NCBI GenBank assembly: GCA_038373885.1
Contig: JAWZYV010019947.1
Span: 1-64,000, forward strand
Length of the DNA stretch: 64,000 bases
Reading direction: 5' to 3'
Source of the DNA: Cheiracanthium punctorium
Taxonomy: Eukaryota; Arthropoda; Arachnida; Araneae; Cheiracanthiidae
Made by a program: the position numbers and the translations under genes. Positions 49,981 through 59,015 of this stretch are shown in pieces; position 1 is the first letter of the stretch; every line of letters starts with the position of its first letter. Under the pieces are notes generated by a model, which had not been told where the DNA came from, ran no database searches, and was given only the letters and a program-made list of their open reading frames with translations.

Positions 49981-51823
49981 CGACATCTAGTCATCTGAAT
50001 ATAAAGACTAGTTTGTGTGAAATCTGAAAACTTTATCATGTGCACCTTGTTTTTTCAAAAAGTTTAGGAGGAAAATTTTACAACGTACATGAAATAAAAG
50101 TATATCTATAAAAAATAAAGTACCATTTTCCTCTTAAACAAATTTTAAAACTGAACTCTGAAAATATAGTTATTAAAAGGAATAAAATTTGGAAGCAAAG
50201 GATTATTTCCGACGGATTTGATGATTGTTACAATTAAAAATTTTGTGAAAATATGTAGCATGTTTAATTTTAAACTTTCATTTAGTGTATTTTCATACTG
50301 TCTTACAGTTTCTGATCGACATAACCCGCTGCAAACTGGAATTTGGCGGGCCAAGGTAGGTCTGATACAACAGTTGTGCCATTTTCAGATTCTCTCTCCC
50401 CACCCTTTCGATCTTCTGCCTAGCGATTTATTATGCAACCGAAACTATCAACACAGGAAGAAAGAAAGAAAAAAAAAAAAAAAAAAAAAAAAAAAAGCAT
50501 AAACAGACCAAATGACACTCTTTACATTTAACGGCCAGAGGAGCGCCAGCCGAGAATTAATGAATCAGAGCGTGTGTGTGAAGAGGATAACATTCTTTTC
50601 CTCCTCTTTAAAACTTATATAATAGCATAGAATATTTTTACATAATGAGAAACCGAAAATTACCTCGCAAGATCTAAACTTAATGTAATACTGAGATATA
50701 ATAAAAGTGAAATAAATTTAAAAAAAGCTGCCTTTTTTTTTTTTTGTTGTTGTTGTTTAAAATAAATAAATAAATATTTACTTGGTAAATAAAAAAGTTC
50801 CGGATTTTGGGTCTTCCAGATTCGGAGACCCCTACTTTAGTATTAGTTTAAAAATAATTGAGTTCTTGTTTTCATTTCGAGCACTTTATTTATTTTTATT
50901 TTTCTACAGATTTAATCAGTTATTTGACACTTACACAGGCATATTCAAGAGGAACTATTAAATCATCTTATTTACCGAGAAATTTTTTTTTTCTTTTTTA
51001 TTCAATTCTTAGAATTCCCCATTCACCCGCATTCCTGTAATAAGTGCCAAAAAAATCTGGAAATGCAAACTAAAAATGACAATTTGAAGTGGTGGTATTT
51101 TAAATTTTTGAAAAACATTAAAATAAACAGGAAACATTATTCTATGACTCCCATTTCAAATGTAATGACCTTCAAAATAAAGATAAATTTAAATACGAGT
51201 GAAATCAAAACAATTACATAATAACCCGAACCTATGACTTTATTGAGGAAGCAATTCACATGCGAAATTGATTCACATGCCGATGTGATTCGCAGATCCG
51301 GTTTCTAGTATGATCGGTATCTTAGAATGAGTCCGATGCATGTGCATTTTCGGATTCATATAGTGAAAGTGCCTACATCACTTGAGTCTCGGATTCATAT
51401 TTCTATGTTCTCATATGATCTGTATTCTGGTTTCGGATTCCTAAAATGTCTGCATTAGTTAAGTATCGAGTGATCCGGAACGGAGCCGCGAGTCAGACTC
51501 TGACAACTAAAAACGATCTAGTTTACTAGGCAAAAACGAAAGTTCCCTGATTTTTAAATATTTTTACAAAATTCCCTGATATTTCCAGATCTATAAAGTA
51601 CCCTGATTTTTCCATGATCTGTCGACACCCTGTGATATATAGTTGAGGCAAGTTGAATGTACTTTTAGTTTTATAGGACTAATATCTAAAAAAATTTTGT
51701 TTTTGACCGATATTCATAGTGTCATAAATTCTTGTGGCAGAGGTTTACTGAAGAATCTTTTAGGTCAATGTTATGCTCTATTACTCATCCTTAGAAAAAA
51801 ATTAACTCCACTGAGGCATATTG

Positions 51824-51863
<40 letters not shown>

Positions 51864-54800
51864 GACCTTTTTTTTTTAAACATACCCCTGTACTTGCAGT
51901 TGAAACTATTTTGCTTCTCAAAACTATAACACAAATTTGTTATCATTTGATATGTGTAAAGATTAACTTTTTAGGCCCTAACTGAATTTTGATAACAACC
52001 AAACAAATTGTGCAATCAATCTATGTTAAAGTGAAGTCAAGTTTAATATATTAATATTTTGTGTAACTAATTTTGGGTAACCGAGTAATTTTTTTGGGGG
52101 GATTATTTCTGCACAGCACACACATTTTTCTCTTGTTCGTTTACATGTGAGGGGCGATACGTGCGGGCGCTGAAGCATGTTGGCAGATGAGAAAAACAAA
52201 ACTTTGGTAATTAAAATGATTTAGTAATATATTATGTTTGCGAATTAATTAAAATTTAATAATTTTTTCATGTTTTTTTATGGTACCTTTTCCCAGTGGC
52301 GACAATTTTTTCCCCACAAATTTTTATGAGTAGACATCGTATTGTAATTTGGATTTGTGTAAAACTTTGAGTTGTGATTTAAAAGTTTTTTTCATGCTAA
52401 CATTAATTTTTATACAATTCCTTTTATTCTTCTTCTCTTCCATTTCTTTTTCTTCTTTTTTTAATACTCTCTCTCTCTCTCCACCAAGTTTGATATCGTT
52501 TGCAACTAATTCGTTACAGACTGACATCGAAATCGGCAGATGAACACAAGTACAGCAAGCAACCATGTGCAATAATTATATATTTTTTTTTCTGGATTTA
52601 TTTCCACTAAGCTAAATAAGTAACTTCCATATAAATTAATGATATTACAATAGCCTACAAACCCAACATTTACTACAATCTACATGCACAAGAAGATAAA
52701 ATTATGATAAAGGGGAACTACTTCGAGGGCATGGTTTTGAAATTCTATGGTGGATCAGCTATAAATAGAAGTGCTGGGAGAACTCCAGACCCCCCCCCTC
52801 TTCTTTTCAACTTCGACTCGTGAAGTGATGGACGAAATGACGCCAGAGCCAGCAGCCATGCAGAGGAGAACAAAGAGATGAGCAATGATAAAGGGCCCCC
52901 CCATTTCTTCAACATAAATCATTCTCTTTTTCTTTTCTATCTTGTTTTTTTCTTTTATTAAGTCGGCAAAATTTATTTTCGGTTAGATGCTAACTAGTGT
53001 TTTGTCTGAATTTGAATGTAGTAACCTACAAGTTTAAGTAATGATTGATTTATAACTTTGAGTAATCATGTATGTAAAGGATTCAGTATTTAGTTTGTAA
53101 GAGGATGGTGTTTAAAATTAAATCAATAAACTCTGTTATTTAAACTTTATCTTGGTGGTATATCATTCATTATTCCCTTTTTTTTCAGCTTGGCGTCACT
53201 GGCCATTTTGTTTTTCTTAGGCCTTTACGTCCACAGAACCTGGGAAAGGATACTTATTTTGGAAATGATTTTACTCTATACGATTTATGGCCCTTTTTGC
53301 CAATTAGTTTTTGTTAGGGAAATTAATGTTTTATCTTATGGGTCACTTTAGCAGGTTCCACTGCACTTGTATACTGTAGAAAAATGCTCCCCAATTCTTT
53401 TATCACAGTAGATCAACCAATATTTGATAATTTTACCGTGGACCAGTTAACGTTTGATAATTTTATTGCGGCTCGCTGAGGGATGGACGTTGATTGTTTA
53501 TATTGTTTTGATTTAATGATTTTAATTTAATTGTATTTAAACATGCCTTCAAAATAAAATAATTTTACACACACACACACAAAAATAAATAAAAATAATA
53601 AAAAATGCAATTATTTAACATACACTAGAATGCTAAATGAGAAACCTGACTTTAGTAACTGCAGTTTTAATTCCTAATCTTGAAATGTTTAATGAACAAT
53701 AAAATAAACTAATTTAATATAGAAACAAGATTTCTTCTGTTAAAAAGGTGTAAATTAATACAAACCCGAGAGAAATAGATCACAATAAATAAAATAGAAA
53801 TAGTTTAATGTTTTTTGGACAGCCCTGTACCATTTGATTTGGAGACCACTGCCATAGAAGACCCAAAATCTGCACAGACTGATTCTCAGGTTGTGCAGAT
53901 TTCAGAATTTTGTGGAGTTTAGGTCATAATATAAAAACTATTCTATTTCCCCTCATCCCAATCCAAATTTTCAAAAAATACAGTAAAAAACAAGGTAAAC
54001 AAATCATTACTTATACTGGAATTGGAATCATATAAAAATTCAGAGAAATAATACTACACATAAAATTATAAGATTATGTGCAAATTATTTAAACCTTTCA
54101 AACATTTGTTGAATAGTAGTTTAAAACCGGAGTTGGTACTGGAAAGAAAGTTCCACTATAGCAACTTAATTTTAATTGCAGTATTCAAATAATATGCCTA
54201 TTCAGCTCAACAAAAATCCAAATAAAAATCTAACATGGGCATTTCTTAGTCAAAAGTTTGTGAACTTTGTGTCTTGTCTGGCAGACAATTACTTCAGGAT
54301 TGATACTGCTGATGAATTATCATTGCATATAGCAAGAGGACAGCGTACACTTTTTAAAGTTATTTTCACAGATGGACCAAGCTAAAGATGCATCTACAAA
54401 GATGGAAACTGGAATAAAAATGACAAACAGTCAAAACAGCACTTTTGAGACTGCAAAGCATTTTTTAGGAATCAAATCTTTTCAAACCTTGATTTAAAAA
54501 AAAATAATAATAATAAAATAAATTCCTACAAGACTGCTTTATAAAGGAGGCAAAACAGATAATAAATTAACTGAGCAAAGTATAGTAAAAATGATAAGTA
54601 TTTTAGTAGATGGGAAGAAAAAAGAAGTATATTTGACTTGGGAACAAGTGATATGTTATTTTAGCAGAATGAAAGGAAAAGCTAATAATGTTTATGTTTA
54701 TGCATTAAGAGATGATAATGAAAAGAGGATTACAAACTTTTATATGACGTGATTCAAGAAAATGAGGAACATTGTGCTTATAATAAAATTAATGTACTTT

Positions 54801-57800
54801 TTTTTTATTATTTTAATTCAATTACACATTTTTGCTACATTAAAAAGTTGACATTTATTAAAAACTTTCACTTTCAGATTTCCAAGATAAGACATTAGGT
54901 AAAGATATATATATATTAAATAATGGACGGGGGACTTGCTGATTAGGCATTGGCCACTACAATGACCTGAAGATATTAATCACTCTATTATGGGGACATC
55001 TAATGAGTGACCAACATTACCCTCTGTGAAAGGACGGATGAGTTAATACCCAAGCTGTGGGAACTGAACCTGTACCCAAGGCATGATAGAATGGTTCTTT
55101 AGCCACTACAACACCTGGGTGGCAGAAGAGATCAAACTTTTTATACTGAAATAGATAAAGAAGTCCAACTCCATTCATTTTATGCCTTTATATATAATAA
55201 ATAGTATTAGATTGAAAAGCTTCTACAAAACTGTTGGAAAGACCTATTTAAAATTAAATTTTTACACCAGAGAGGTGCCCAGAGTTAGATGGCCAATGTG
55301 CAATTGGCAATATTGAAATCGTACACTAGTGTACTAGCTTCTTCACTCCTATACAATTGTCTGGTGCTGATCCTTTTACAGTCTCAAACCTTTCTATCCT
55401 GGAGCAGTCAATGTTTGCGAATTTTACTGTGGCATGCTGAAGGGAAATTTATTGTTTATATTTTAGACTGTTCTGATTTAATGTTCTTTGAGTGCCCCAG
55501 TACCATTTAACCCCTTGCCTGTGCAGTATATTTGGGAAAACATTATATTTGCCTGATCTGAGTTTGGGCACCAGAGGCAAAGAGGGTTAATCCACGTATA
55601 GACAGGGGGTTGTGAACTACTGTTATAAGAAACCCATACAAATGTAAAATATTGACAGTGCTGACAGAATACATTTTTCCATTTCTGCTTTAATATACAG
55701 GTTGTACAGTAAAAAATTTTAGTTGTAAAATAAAATAAAGTAACATCAACATCATATACTTGTTACAATACTTTAAAAGCTATAAATGTTGTGAGTAAAA
55801 AATACAGTAATTTATATAAGCAGTTCTGGGAAGCAAAATAGTTTCAACTGCAAGTATAGGGGTACGTAATTTTTTCAAAGCAATTTGCTTAAGTGAAGTT
55901 AATTTTTTTCTAAAGATGAGTAATAGAGCAGAATATTGACATAAAAGATTTTTCGATATAACTCTGATGCAGGAGTTTATGACACTTCGAATATTAGTCA
56001 AAAACAAAATTTTTCACATATGGTTTTTCAGATATGAAACTAAAAATGCGTTCGATTTGCCTCAACTATACATGCATTTTTTATATGTGCTAATACATGT
56101 CTTTCAAAAGACACCTCTTTTGCTCAAGGGTGCCGGCAGAATATTTCCCGGGGGGGGGGGGGGGGCAAAGTCTACTTTAACATATGGTTACCATGTTGGA
56201 AAGAGCAAAAAAGCAAGGGAAAATACTGCATACAAAAATATGGGGGGGGGGGCATCATTGCCCCCCCCCACCTGCCCTATGCTGCCGGCACCCGTGCTTT
56301 TGCTATGGCAACTTGAAGGCGTAAGCTATGGTTAAGCCTTTTTAAAATGGCAAAAAAGTTGAAAATGCTTCATTTAGTGACCTTCAGTGACTTAGCAGCA
56401 ACAATCGGACACAGATTTCTCATATAATTCATAAAGTGCAATCCCCTTAACATTGCAGATATGAAACAAATTTCATGGCAAGTTGTTCCTGCAAAGCATT
56501 TTTGACCATAGCATCTTCCACGTCTGAGAAAAACGCCCATTTTTGTGTGCAGCTCAGTCTTTTTCAGGGGGCCTTAAAAAATGAACAACTCAACTTTGGA
56601 ACAAAATATTCTGGATTTGCTACATTATAAGATAAATAACAACTGGGAATTTTTTGGTCTAAAGTTGAGATGGCACGAATTACAGATGTGCCACTCTGAC
56701 TCTTGCTCTTAAATGGCACGAACTTTTTGCACCAGTAACTACTAGAACCCAAACTGTTAGCCCTATCAGGCATTAAAGCTTTATTTTCGGTCTTGTTACC
56801 GTACTTTACTCATAAATACCTCTTTTAAACTTAAATACAAACAGAAAACAAGTTTCAGTTCACATTTATTGGATTCTAAAAGTTAACCTCTAAAGTTCTT
56901 TTATTAGCTGTAATTCAATATCGGCCAATCAATTCATAGCATTAATTTAATCTGTAATGCTTTAAAACATCTCTTAAACGTTTCTTACCTCATTGGTTTC
57001 TTACGTGTGAACAATCGCTAACGCACTTTCCTTTTGCGTTATGCAAATTAACTTTGACTTTCGGTTTATGCAGATTAACCGCCGATCGTCCAATGACCTC
57101 GCACCTGCCGTTTTCCCCGGTACGCATGTCCTTGGAATAGCGTACTTCGCCGATCGCAGCTAAGATTTAAATACTCTTAGCTTTGATGCCTGGCTGGCGC
57201 TGCTCAGTTTTTTTGCTTACTTAATTCTTTTTTCTTTTAGCATTTTTAGTTTCACAATGTTAAGATAATAAGAGTACTATGATTGTCGGCTCAAATGAGC
57301 ACTTACCTTTCAAAAGGAACACTTCAATTTGTAACAGTAAAATGATAATGTAAGTTCTGTTTCACTTACTATGTTGCTTTTCCAGGACTGTAACCGGATG
57401 AGTGTCTTTTCAAGTATCAAGATTACAATAAACTGTTTTTATCTTATTGAAAATATATTTAATCACTTTACAACTTTTTACACTGTCTTTTACATTGAGC
57501 AAGTCTTTTAAAAACTGCTTCCATTGTGCGTGAAGTCTGCTAAAGTTTTAGTTAGTTAGCACTGACGGACTTAGTGAAATTATTTGAGACTTTATAATTT
57601 TTATTCAGCCTTTCCTCACTTGCCCGTTCAGTACTGCCTTACACAAACTAATGGAACACTGCTGAAAATGCTACTGGATATCTAGTATCCTTTAAAAGAT
57701 GGAAATGATCTATAATTTTTACAATACATTATTTTACTTTTTAAAGATACTTGTTCTGAGACAAAGGAAATGTTGATAAGAAGAGAGCAATGTAAAAATA

Positions 57801-58281
57801 CAATGTTTGTAATATATACTTTCCTGTAAGTTCGACAAAAATAGATTTATTAAACATAAGAAATATAGTAACAAGTTCCTGGAGATTTTTTAAAATACAA
57901 ACCTCATTTTCTTTTCCAGGACCAAACCCAGTAAGTAAATTAGATGCTTTAACATCTGCATGAATGTAGCCATGACTATGAACATACTCTAAAATATCCA
58001 GCTACAAAATAGCAAAGAGAGAAAAAAAAGTCACCATATGTATTACAAGCATAATTCTTTGAAGAATATTATTAAAATACTTACTATTAATTTTCCTAGC
58101 GTATATACTGTTTTAATTGGAAATACTTTGTTATTTTTATCTAGCAGTTTCTGAAGATCTTCACCAAATCTTTCCATAACCATAAATCGATATTTTGTAT
58201 TTTTGTATTCATGGGAACCAGAAGCAATAAACTTTGGCATACCCAAAAAATTCAGTTTCTTTTTCTGCATCCATTCGCTGA
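26252..58281 (-). CDS. VRK1: VRK1-type Ser/Thr kinase, eight exons, 5' part outside window
   Basis: Vaccinia-related kinases are nuclear casein-kinase-like enzymes; known VRK1 targets include BAF and histone H3. Eight exons with consistent phases join in order 58085-58281, 57903-58001, 45675-45804, 40648-40768, 40497-40555, 34609-34775, 33012-33360, 26252-26325, about 398 codons. They read [13 protein letters not shown] and [30 protein letters not shown] (catalytic Asp and Lys present), [63 protein letters not shown], and [17 protein letters not shown], all VRK hallmarks. The C-terminal tail is basic and Ser-rich and ends with an AT-hook, KKRGRPPRQ. The first exon starts inside a codon, so N-lobe exons (glycine loop, ATP Lys) lie beyond the right edge. 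Catalytic residues are intact and the gene looks functional. VRK1 rather than VRK2 or VRK3 is inferred from the tail and active motifs. Confidence 0.92.
27018..27260 (-). other. Unidentified open frame in the last VRK1 intron
   Basis: About 75-80 codons read [20 protein letters not shown] then [21 protein letters not shown] and [18 protein letters not shown]. Composition is coding-like (CxxC, mixed hydrophobics). It could be a transposase C-terminus or a missed exon; no acceptor is evident. Confidence 0.25.
27623..28323. mobile_element. hAT-like element with CATACCTGCCAAC ends
   Basis: CATACCTGCCAACCTAAG at the left and CATACCTGCCAACTTTTACGG (complement) at the right are typical hAT termini. 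Inside is a tandem duplication (27848-27990 and 28035-28200), each unit headed by a long G run. No transposase. Confidence 0.7.
28324..28825. other. Intronic stretch, nothing recognised
   Basis: No exon or repeat seen. Confidence 0.3.
28826..29074. mobile_element. CAGGGATGAGATT MITE, copy 2
   Basis: It starts CAGGGATGAGATTGGCAAAA and its right end is a decayed AATCTAATCCTTG. TATGTG flanks both sides. The interior matches 24420-24612. Confidence 0.75.
29150..29275. repeat. Inverted-repeat cluster around GAGAATATTCTC
   Basis: GAGAATATTCTC, GAGAATTTTCTC and AAGTTATGAAAG / CTTTCATAACTT are stacked palindromes, probably a short MITE remnant. Confidence 0.4.
29276..30210. other. Intronic stretch, nothing recognised
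   Basis: There is a purine-rich A/AG microsatellite at about 29998-30040; otherwise nothing. Confidence 0.3.
30560..31330 (+). repeat. Tandem repeat of about 170 bp, locus 2
   Basis: It has the same unit as 9640-10020 (AGTGTCCCTGTAAAAGAACT, AATAGTGTAGCTT, ATCGGTTCAGT, AGCGTAATGTA). It is interrupted by the SINE at 30962-31196. Confidence 0.8.
30962..31196 (+). repeat. tRNA-derived SINE, plus-strand copy
   Basis: A B-box-like GATTCAAACCC (31018-31028) follows a tRNA-like head. The body has the GTTTTCCGTGGTTTTCTAAA and CCCTTAGAAAACC core shared with family B. Confidence 0.7.
31515..31682. mobile_element. TACTTACGTATTATCCC MITE, copy 1
   Basis: 168 bp. Both ends read TACTTACGTATTAT inward, followed by CCC-GCGGTC and CGCCAA. 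It is the best preserved of three copies. Confidence 0.85.
32606..33011. other. Intronic stretch, nothing recognised
   Basis: It includes read-through sequence past the 33012 donor and a GC-richer block at 32600-32880 of unknown origin. Confidence 0.3.
33012..33360 (-). CDS. VRK1: VRK1 exon: basic Ser-rich tail, first half of AT-hook
   Basis: 349 nt. The acceptor is a T-rich tract ending TTAAG and the donor is GTAAAT. It encodes [20 protein letters not shown], a KLRRVAS basic block, [14 protein letters not shown], and the first base of the AT-hook Gly. Read-through would add an unrelated tail to a stop at 32902. Confidence 0.85.
33417..33586. mobile_element. TACTTACGTATTATCCC MITE, copy 2
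   Basis: The left end is intact, the right end decayed (GGGATAATACATAAATTA). It lies 57 bases upstream of the acceptor side of a VRK1 exon. Confidence 0.8.
33587..34608. other. Intronic stretch with long A run
   Basis: A run of about 29 A ends a plus-strand segment at 34139-34167, suggesting a retroposed tail. No gene. Confidence 0.3.
34609..34775 (-). CDS. VRK1: VRK1 exon: end of kinase domain
   Basis: 167 nt, acceptor CTTTTTAG, donor GTAAGA. It encodes [20 protein letters not shown], then [15 protein letters not shown] and a linker ending NSRK. Confidence 0.92.
34776..37124. other. Intronic stretch, no gene recognised
   Basis: Several short open frames lack family features. Poly-A and AT-rich blocks only. 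Confidence 0.3.
37125..37264. mobile_element. hAT MITE with CAGGRGYGGCCC ends
   Basis: 140 bp. The ends are CAGGAGCGGCCCTAGG and (complement) CAGGGGTGGCCCGACAAGG. The flanks AGTCACCC and CGTCGCCC match at 6 of 8. Confidence 0.75.
37402..37586. mobile_element. TACTTACGTATTATCCC MITE, copy 3
   Basis: The ends are TAATTACGTATTATTCC and (complement) TACTTAATATTATCC. An internal A run has expanded (about 23 A). Confidence 0.8.
37587..39149. other. Intronic stretch, no gene recognised
   Basis: AT-rich, with an A run at 38873-38890. Nothing else. Confidence 0.3.
39153..39757. mobile_element. Decayed copy of the CAGGGTGTCCACYA element
   Basis: CAGGATGTCCAAC at the left, and TAGTAGCAAAAGTC followed by GCTGGTGGACAT at the right, parallel the elements at 59032-60224. 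Confidence 0.5.
40497..40555 (-). CDS. VRK1: VRK1 short exon
   Basis: 59 nt between TTTTTAG and GTATGT. It joins the previous exon across an ATG codon and encodes [19 protein letters not shown]. The intron before it is only 92 bases. Confidence 0.88.
40648..40768 (-). CDS. VRK1: VRK1 exon: C-lobe
   Basis: 121 nt, acceptor TTTCCAG, donor GTAAGT. It encodes [20 protein letters not shown] then [19 protein letters not shown]. Confidence 0.93.
40885..40930 (+). repeat. Possible SINE head fragment (B-box)
   Basis: GGTTCGACTCC (40910-40920) is a perfect B-box, but I find no good A-box. Confidence 0.2.
41208..41965. mobile_element. hAT MITE with perfect 8-bp duplication
   Basis: 758 bp. The ends are TAGGGAATGCAATCG and (complement) TAGGGAATGCAATTCCG. 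ATGATATA is duplicated at 41200-41207 and 41966-41973. The subterminal GCGGGATTTCAGGATTGGGAT block is typical. No ORF. Confidence 0.88.
41974..43429. other. Intronic stretch with minor ORFs
   Basis: A GC-richer block at 42850-43090 encodes [20 protein letters not shown] on the plus strand, a possible but unproven Cys/His finger. No gene can be defended. Confidence 0.25.
43430..43463 (+). mobile_element. Right end of a CAGGGTGYCCAC element
   Basis: AGTAGCAAATAGTCTCCTTT then TAGTAGCCAGTGGGCACCCTG match the ends at 59700-59753. It directly precedes the transposase pseudogene. Confidence 0.55.
43472..44667 (+). pseudogene. hAT/ZBED5-FAM200-type transposase pseudogene
   Basis: The frame begins [38 protein letters not shown], then [38 protein letters not shown] and [20 protein letters not shown], as in ZBED5/SCAND3/FAM200 proteins derived from hAT elements. 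The first stop is at 44174. A second frame at 44236-44445 continues [13 protein letters not shown] and LQEELIEI, and a third at about 44540-44667 gives [17 protein letters not shown]. The GAPAML and TEVRWLSRG blocks are missing or scrambled. It lacks the N-terminal BED finger. Clearly dead, sitting in a VRK1 intron. Confidence 0.88.
44905..45651. mobile_element. 747-bp near-complete palindrome (snap-back MITE)
   Basis: The left half from CCATACAAAAACCCGTAAC is the complement of the right half ending GTTAAGGGCTTTTGTATGG. Homology runs almost to the centre (about 45280), for example CTATCCAAAAGGGCAAGTAAAA versus its inverse. No ORF. Confidence 0.85.
45675..45804 (-). CDS. VRK1: VRK1 exon: DFG and activation segment
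   Basis: 130 nt, acceptor TTTTTAAG, donor GTAATA. It encodes [12 protein letters not shown] through [15 protein letters not shown] plus one base. A 747-bp palindrome ends about 20 bases beyond the donor. Confidence 0.93.
45910..47990. other. Intronic stretch, no gene recognised
   Basis: Short inverted AAAGTGGG / CCCACTTT motifs at 46533-46556, a 15-base G run at 46933 and another near 47811. Nothing coding. Confidence 0.3.
48419..51634. mobile_element. Composite of two hAT-type elements
   Basis: The flanks are ATATACAG (48411-48418) and ATATATAG (51635-51642). Element 1 runs from CAGGGTTGGAGAAAT to about 49506 (complement GGGTTGGATGGTATTTACC). Element 2 runs from CAGGGTGCATACAAGG at 49511 to 51632 (complement CAGGGTGTCGACAGATC), with the repeated TCCCTGATTT subterminal motif. 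No transposase. Confidence 0.65.
49931..49975. repeat. (AT)n microsatellite
   Basis: About 22 perfect AT units. Confidence 0.95.
51828..51861 (+). repeat. Long A run
   Basis: About 34 A residues inside repeat copy A. Copy B lacks it, so it expanded after duplication. Confidence 0.85.
52760..53202 (+). mobile_element. Possible LTR right half with primer-binding-like site
   Basis: TATAAATA at 52760-52767, AATAAA at 53125-53130, then TTTTTTTTCA and TGGCGTCACTGG at 53191-53202, the order expected of U3, R, U5 and a primer-binding site. The left LTR edge and internal genes were not found. Confidence 0.3.
53203..54180. other. Intronic stretch, dispersed repeat fragment
   Basis: 53390-53520 resembles 55385-55490 (TGCGGCTCGCTGAGGG / TGTGGCATGCTGAAGGG, then TTGTTTATATT and TGATTTAATG). 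Otherwise nothing. Confidence 0.35.
54929..55131 (-). repeat. tRNA-derived SINE family A, copy 2
   Basis: The minus strand has an A-box GTGGCTAAAGAACC (about 55094-55107) and a B-box GGTTCAGTTCC (55060-55070), then a body similar to 14274-14483 (GACTTGCTGATTAGGCATTGG on the plus strand). Confidence 0.75.
55825..56710 (-). repeat. Decayed repeat copy B (inverse of copy A)
   Basis: Minus-strand frames [20 protein letters not shown] and [20 protein letters not shown] align with copy A at the DNA level. The hAT MITE at 56125-56296 interrupts it. Confidence 0.75.
56125..56296. mobile_element. hAT MITE with perfect 8-bp duplication
   Basis: 172 bp. The ends are CAAGGGTGCCGGCAG and (complement) CACGGGTGCCGGCAG. 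CTTTTGCT occurs at 56117-56124 and 56297-56304. It carries G and C runs. Confidence 0.88.
56711..57902. other. Intronic stretch with a promoter-like GC-richer block
   Basis: 57050-57210 is GC-richer with an AT palindrome CTAAGATTTAAATACTCTTAG (TTTAAATA at 57166) and TCAGTT at 57204, followed by AATAAA at about 57428. It may be a solo LTR, beginning near TGTTACCG (about 56798). Confidence 0.25.
57903..58001 (-). CDS. VRK1: VRK1 exon: catalytic loop
   Basis: 99 nt, phase 0 at both ends, acceptor TTTGTAG, donor GTTTGT. It encodes [20 protein letters not shown] then NLL, with the catalytic Asp in HADVKASN, ending GPGKENE. Confidence 0.93.
58085..58281 (-). CDS. VRK1: VRK1 exon: end of N-lobe and hinge
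   Basis: Acceptor CTTCTAG, donor GTAAGT, 197 nt. It completes a codon begun upstream, then encodes [17 protein letters not shown] through [12 protein letters not shown] (hinge) to LGKLI. Confidence 0.92.
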
Positions 58282-58590
58282 CTAGAAGAAAAAAAAAAAC
58301 ACAATATAAGTTTTATTTTGCAATAAATCCTGCATAATCGAGTTATGAGAAATAAAAATTATTTAACAATTTAACAGAGCATCTGATTTAGGTAGTTTTA
58401 TTCAGAATTTTTGGAAATACAGTTGAACTTGATTATGACATCCTTAAAGGGACAAGATTACTTAGACCAAATCTGCTAACCCACAGGGGGAAAAAAATTC
58501 TAAAGATTCCTCAACAAAATACACAAAATTTTTCAGTATAATAAAACCAAGACATATCAGCATGCCCCCCCCCCCAATCCCCAAAACCTT

Positions 58591-58628
<38 letters not shown>

Positions 58629-59015
58629 CAAATGCCTTCAAAAATGATCAAATTCAAATAAATGACAACTTTTTGACATTTATTATGTGGAGGCATGAAA
58701 AAGCCCAACACAGAAAAAGCTGAATTTACTTTGGCATTAAAACTGAAAATAGGATGATAGAGAACTTTATTAATCTGCATATTTAAGTCATTAAAAGATT
58801 TGTTAACATATTCACAGGGTGCCCATCACAGGCAGGAGGCAAAAATAAGCAGTATTAGTAGCTTCCCCAACATGAAAAAAATGGTTTTAAAAGTATCTTT
58901 TCTTAATTTCAGTAGCTTTTTTTTTTTTTTCTAAATTTGTTCAAAAATTCATTATTGGCATCATACCCCCCCCCCCCCAAAAAGGATGAAATAAACTTTT
59001 TTTTTTAACATCATC
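58282..59015. other. Intronic stretch with homopolymers
   Basis: C runs at 58566 and 58967 and a roughly 29-base A run at 58599-58627. Nothing else. Confidence 0.35.

Larger units (their letters stand above)
48000..51930 (+). repeat. Decayed repeat copy A, interrupted by hAT elements
   Basis: 48000-48418 and 51635-51930 together are the inverse of 55825-56710. Copy B has no break at the corresponding point (ATGCATGTATAGTTGAGG). Short frames ([20 protein letters not shown] and similar) are shared, so the ancestor may have been coding. Family not recognised. Confidence 0.75.
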
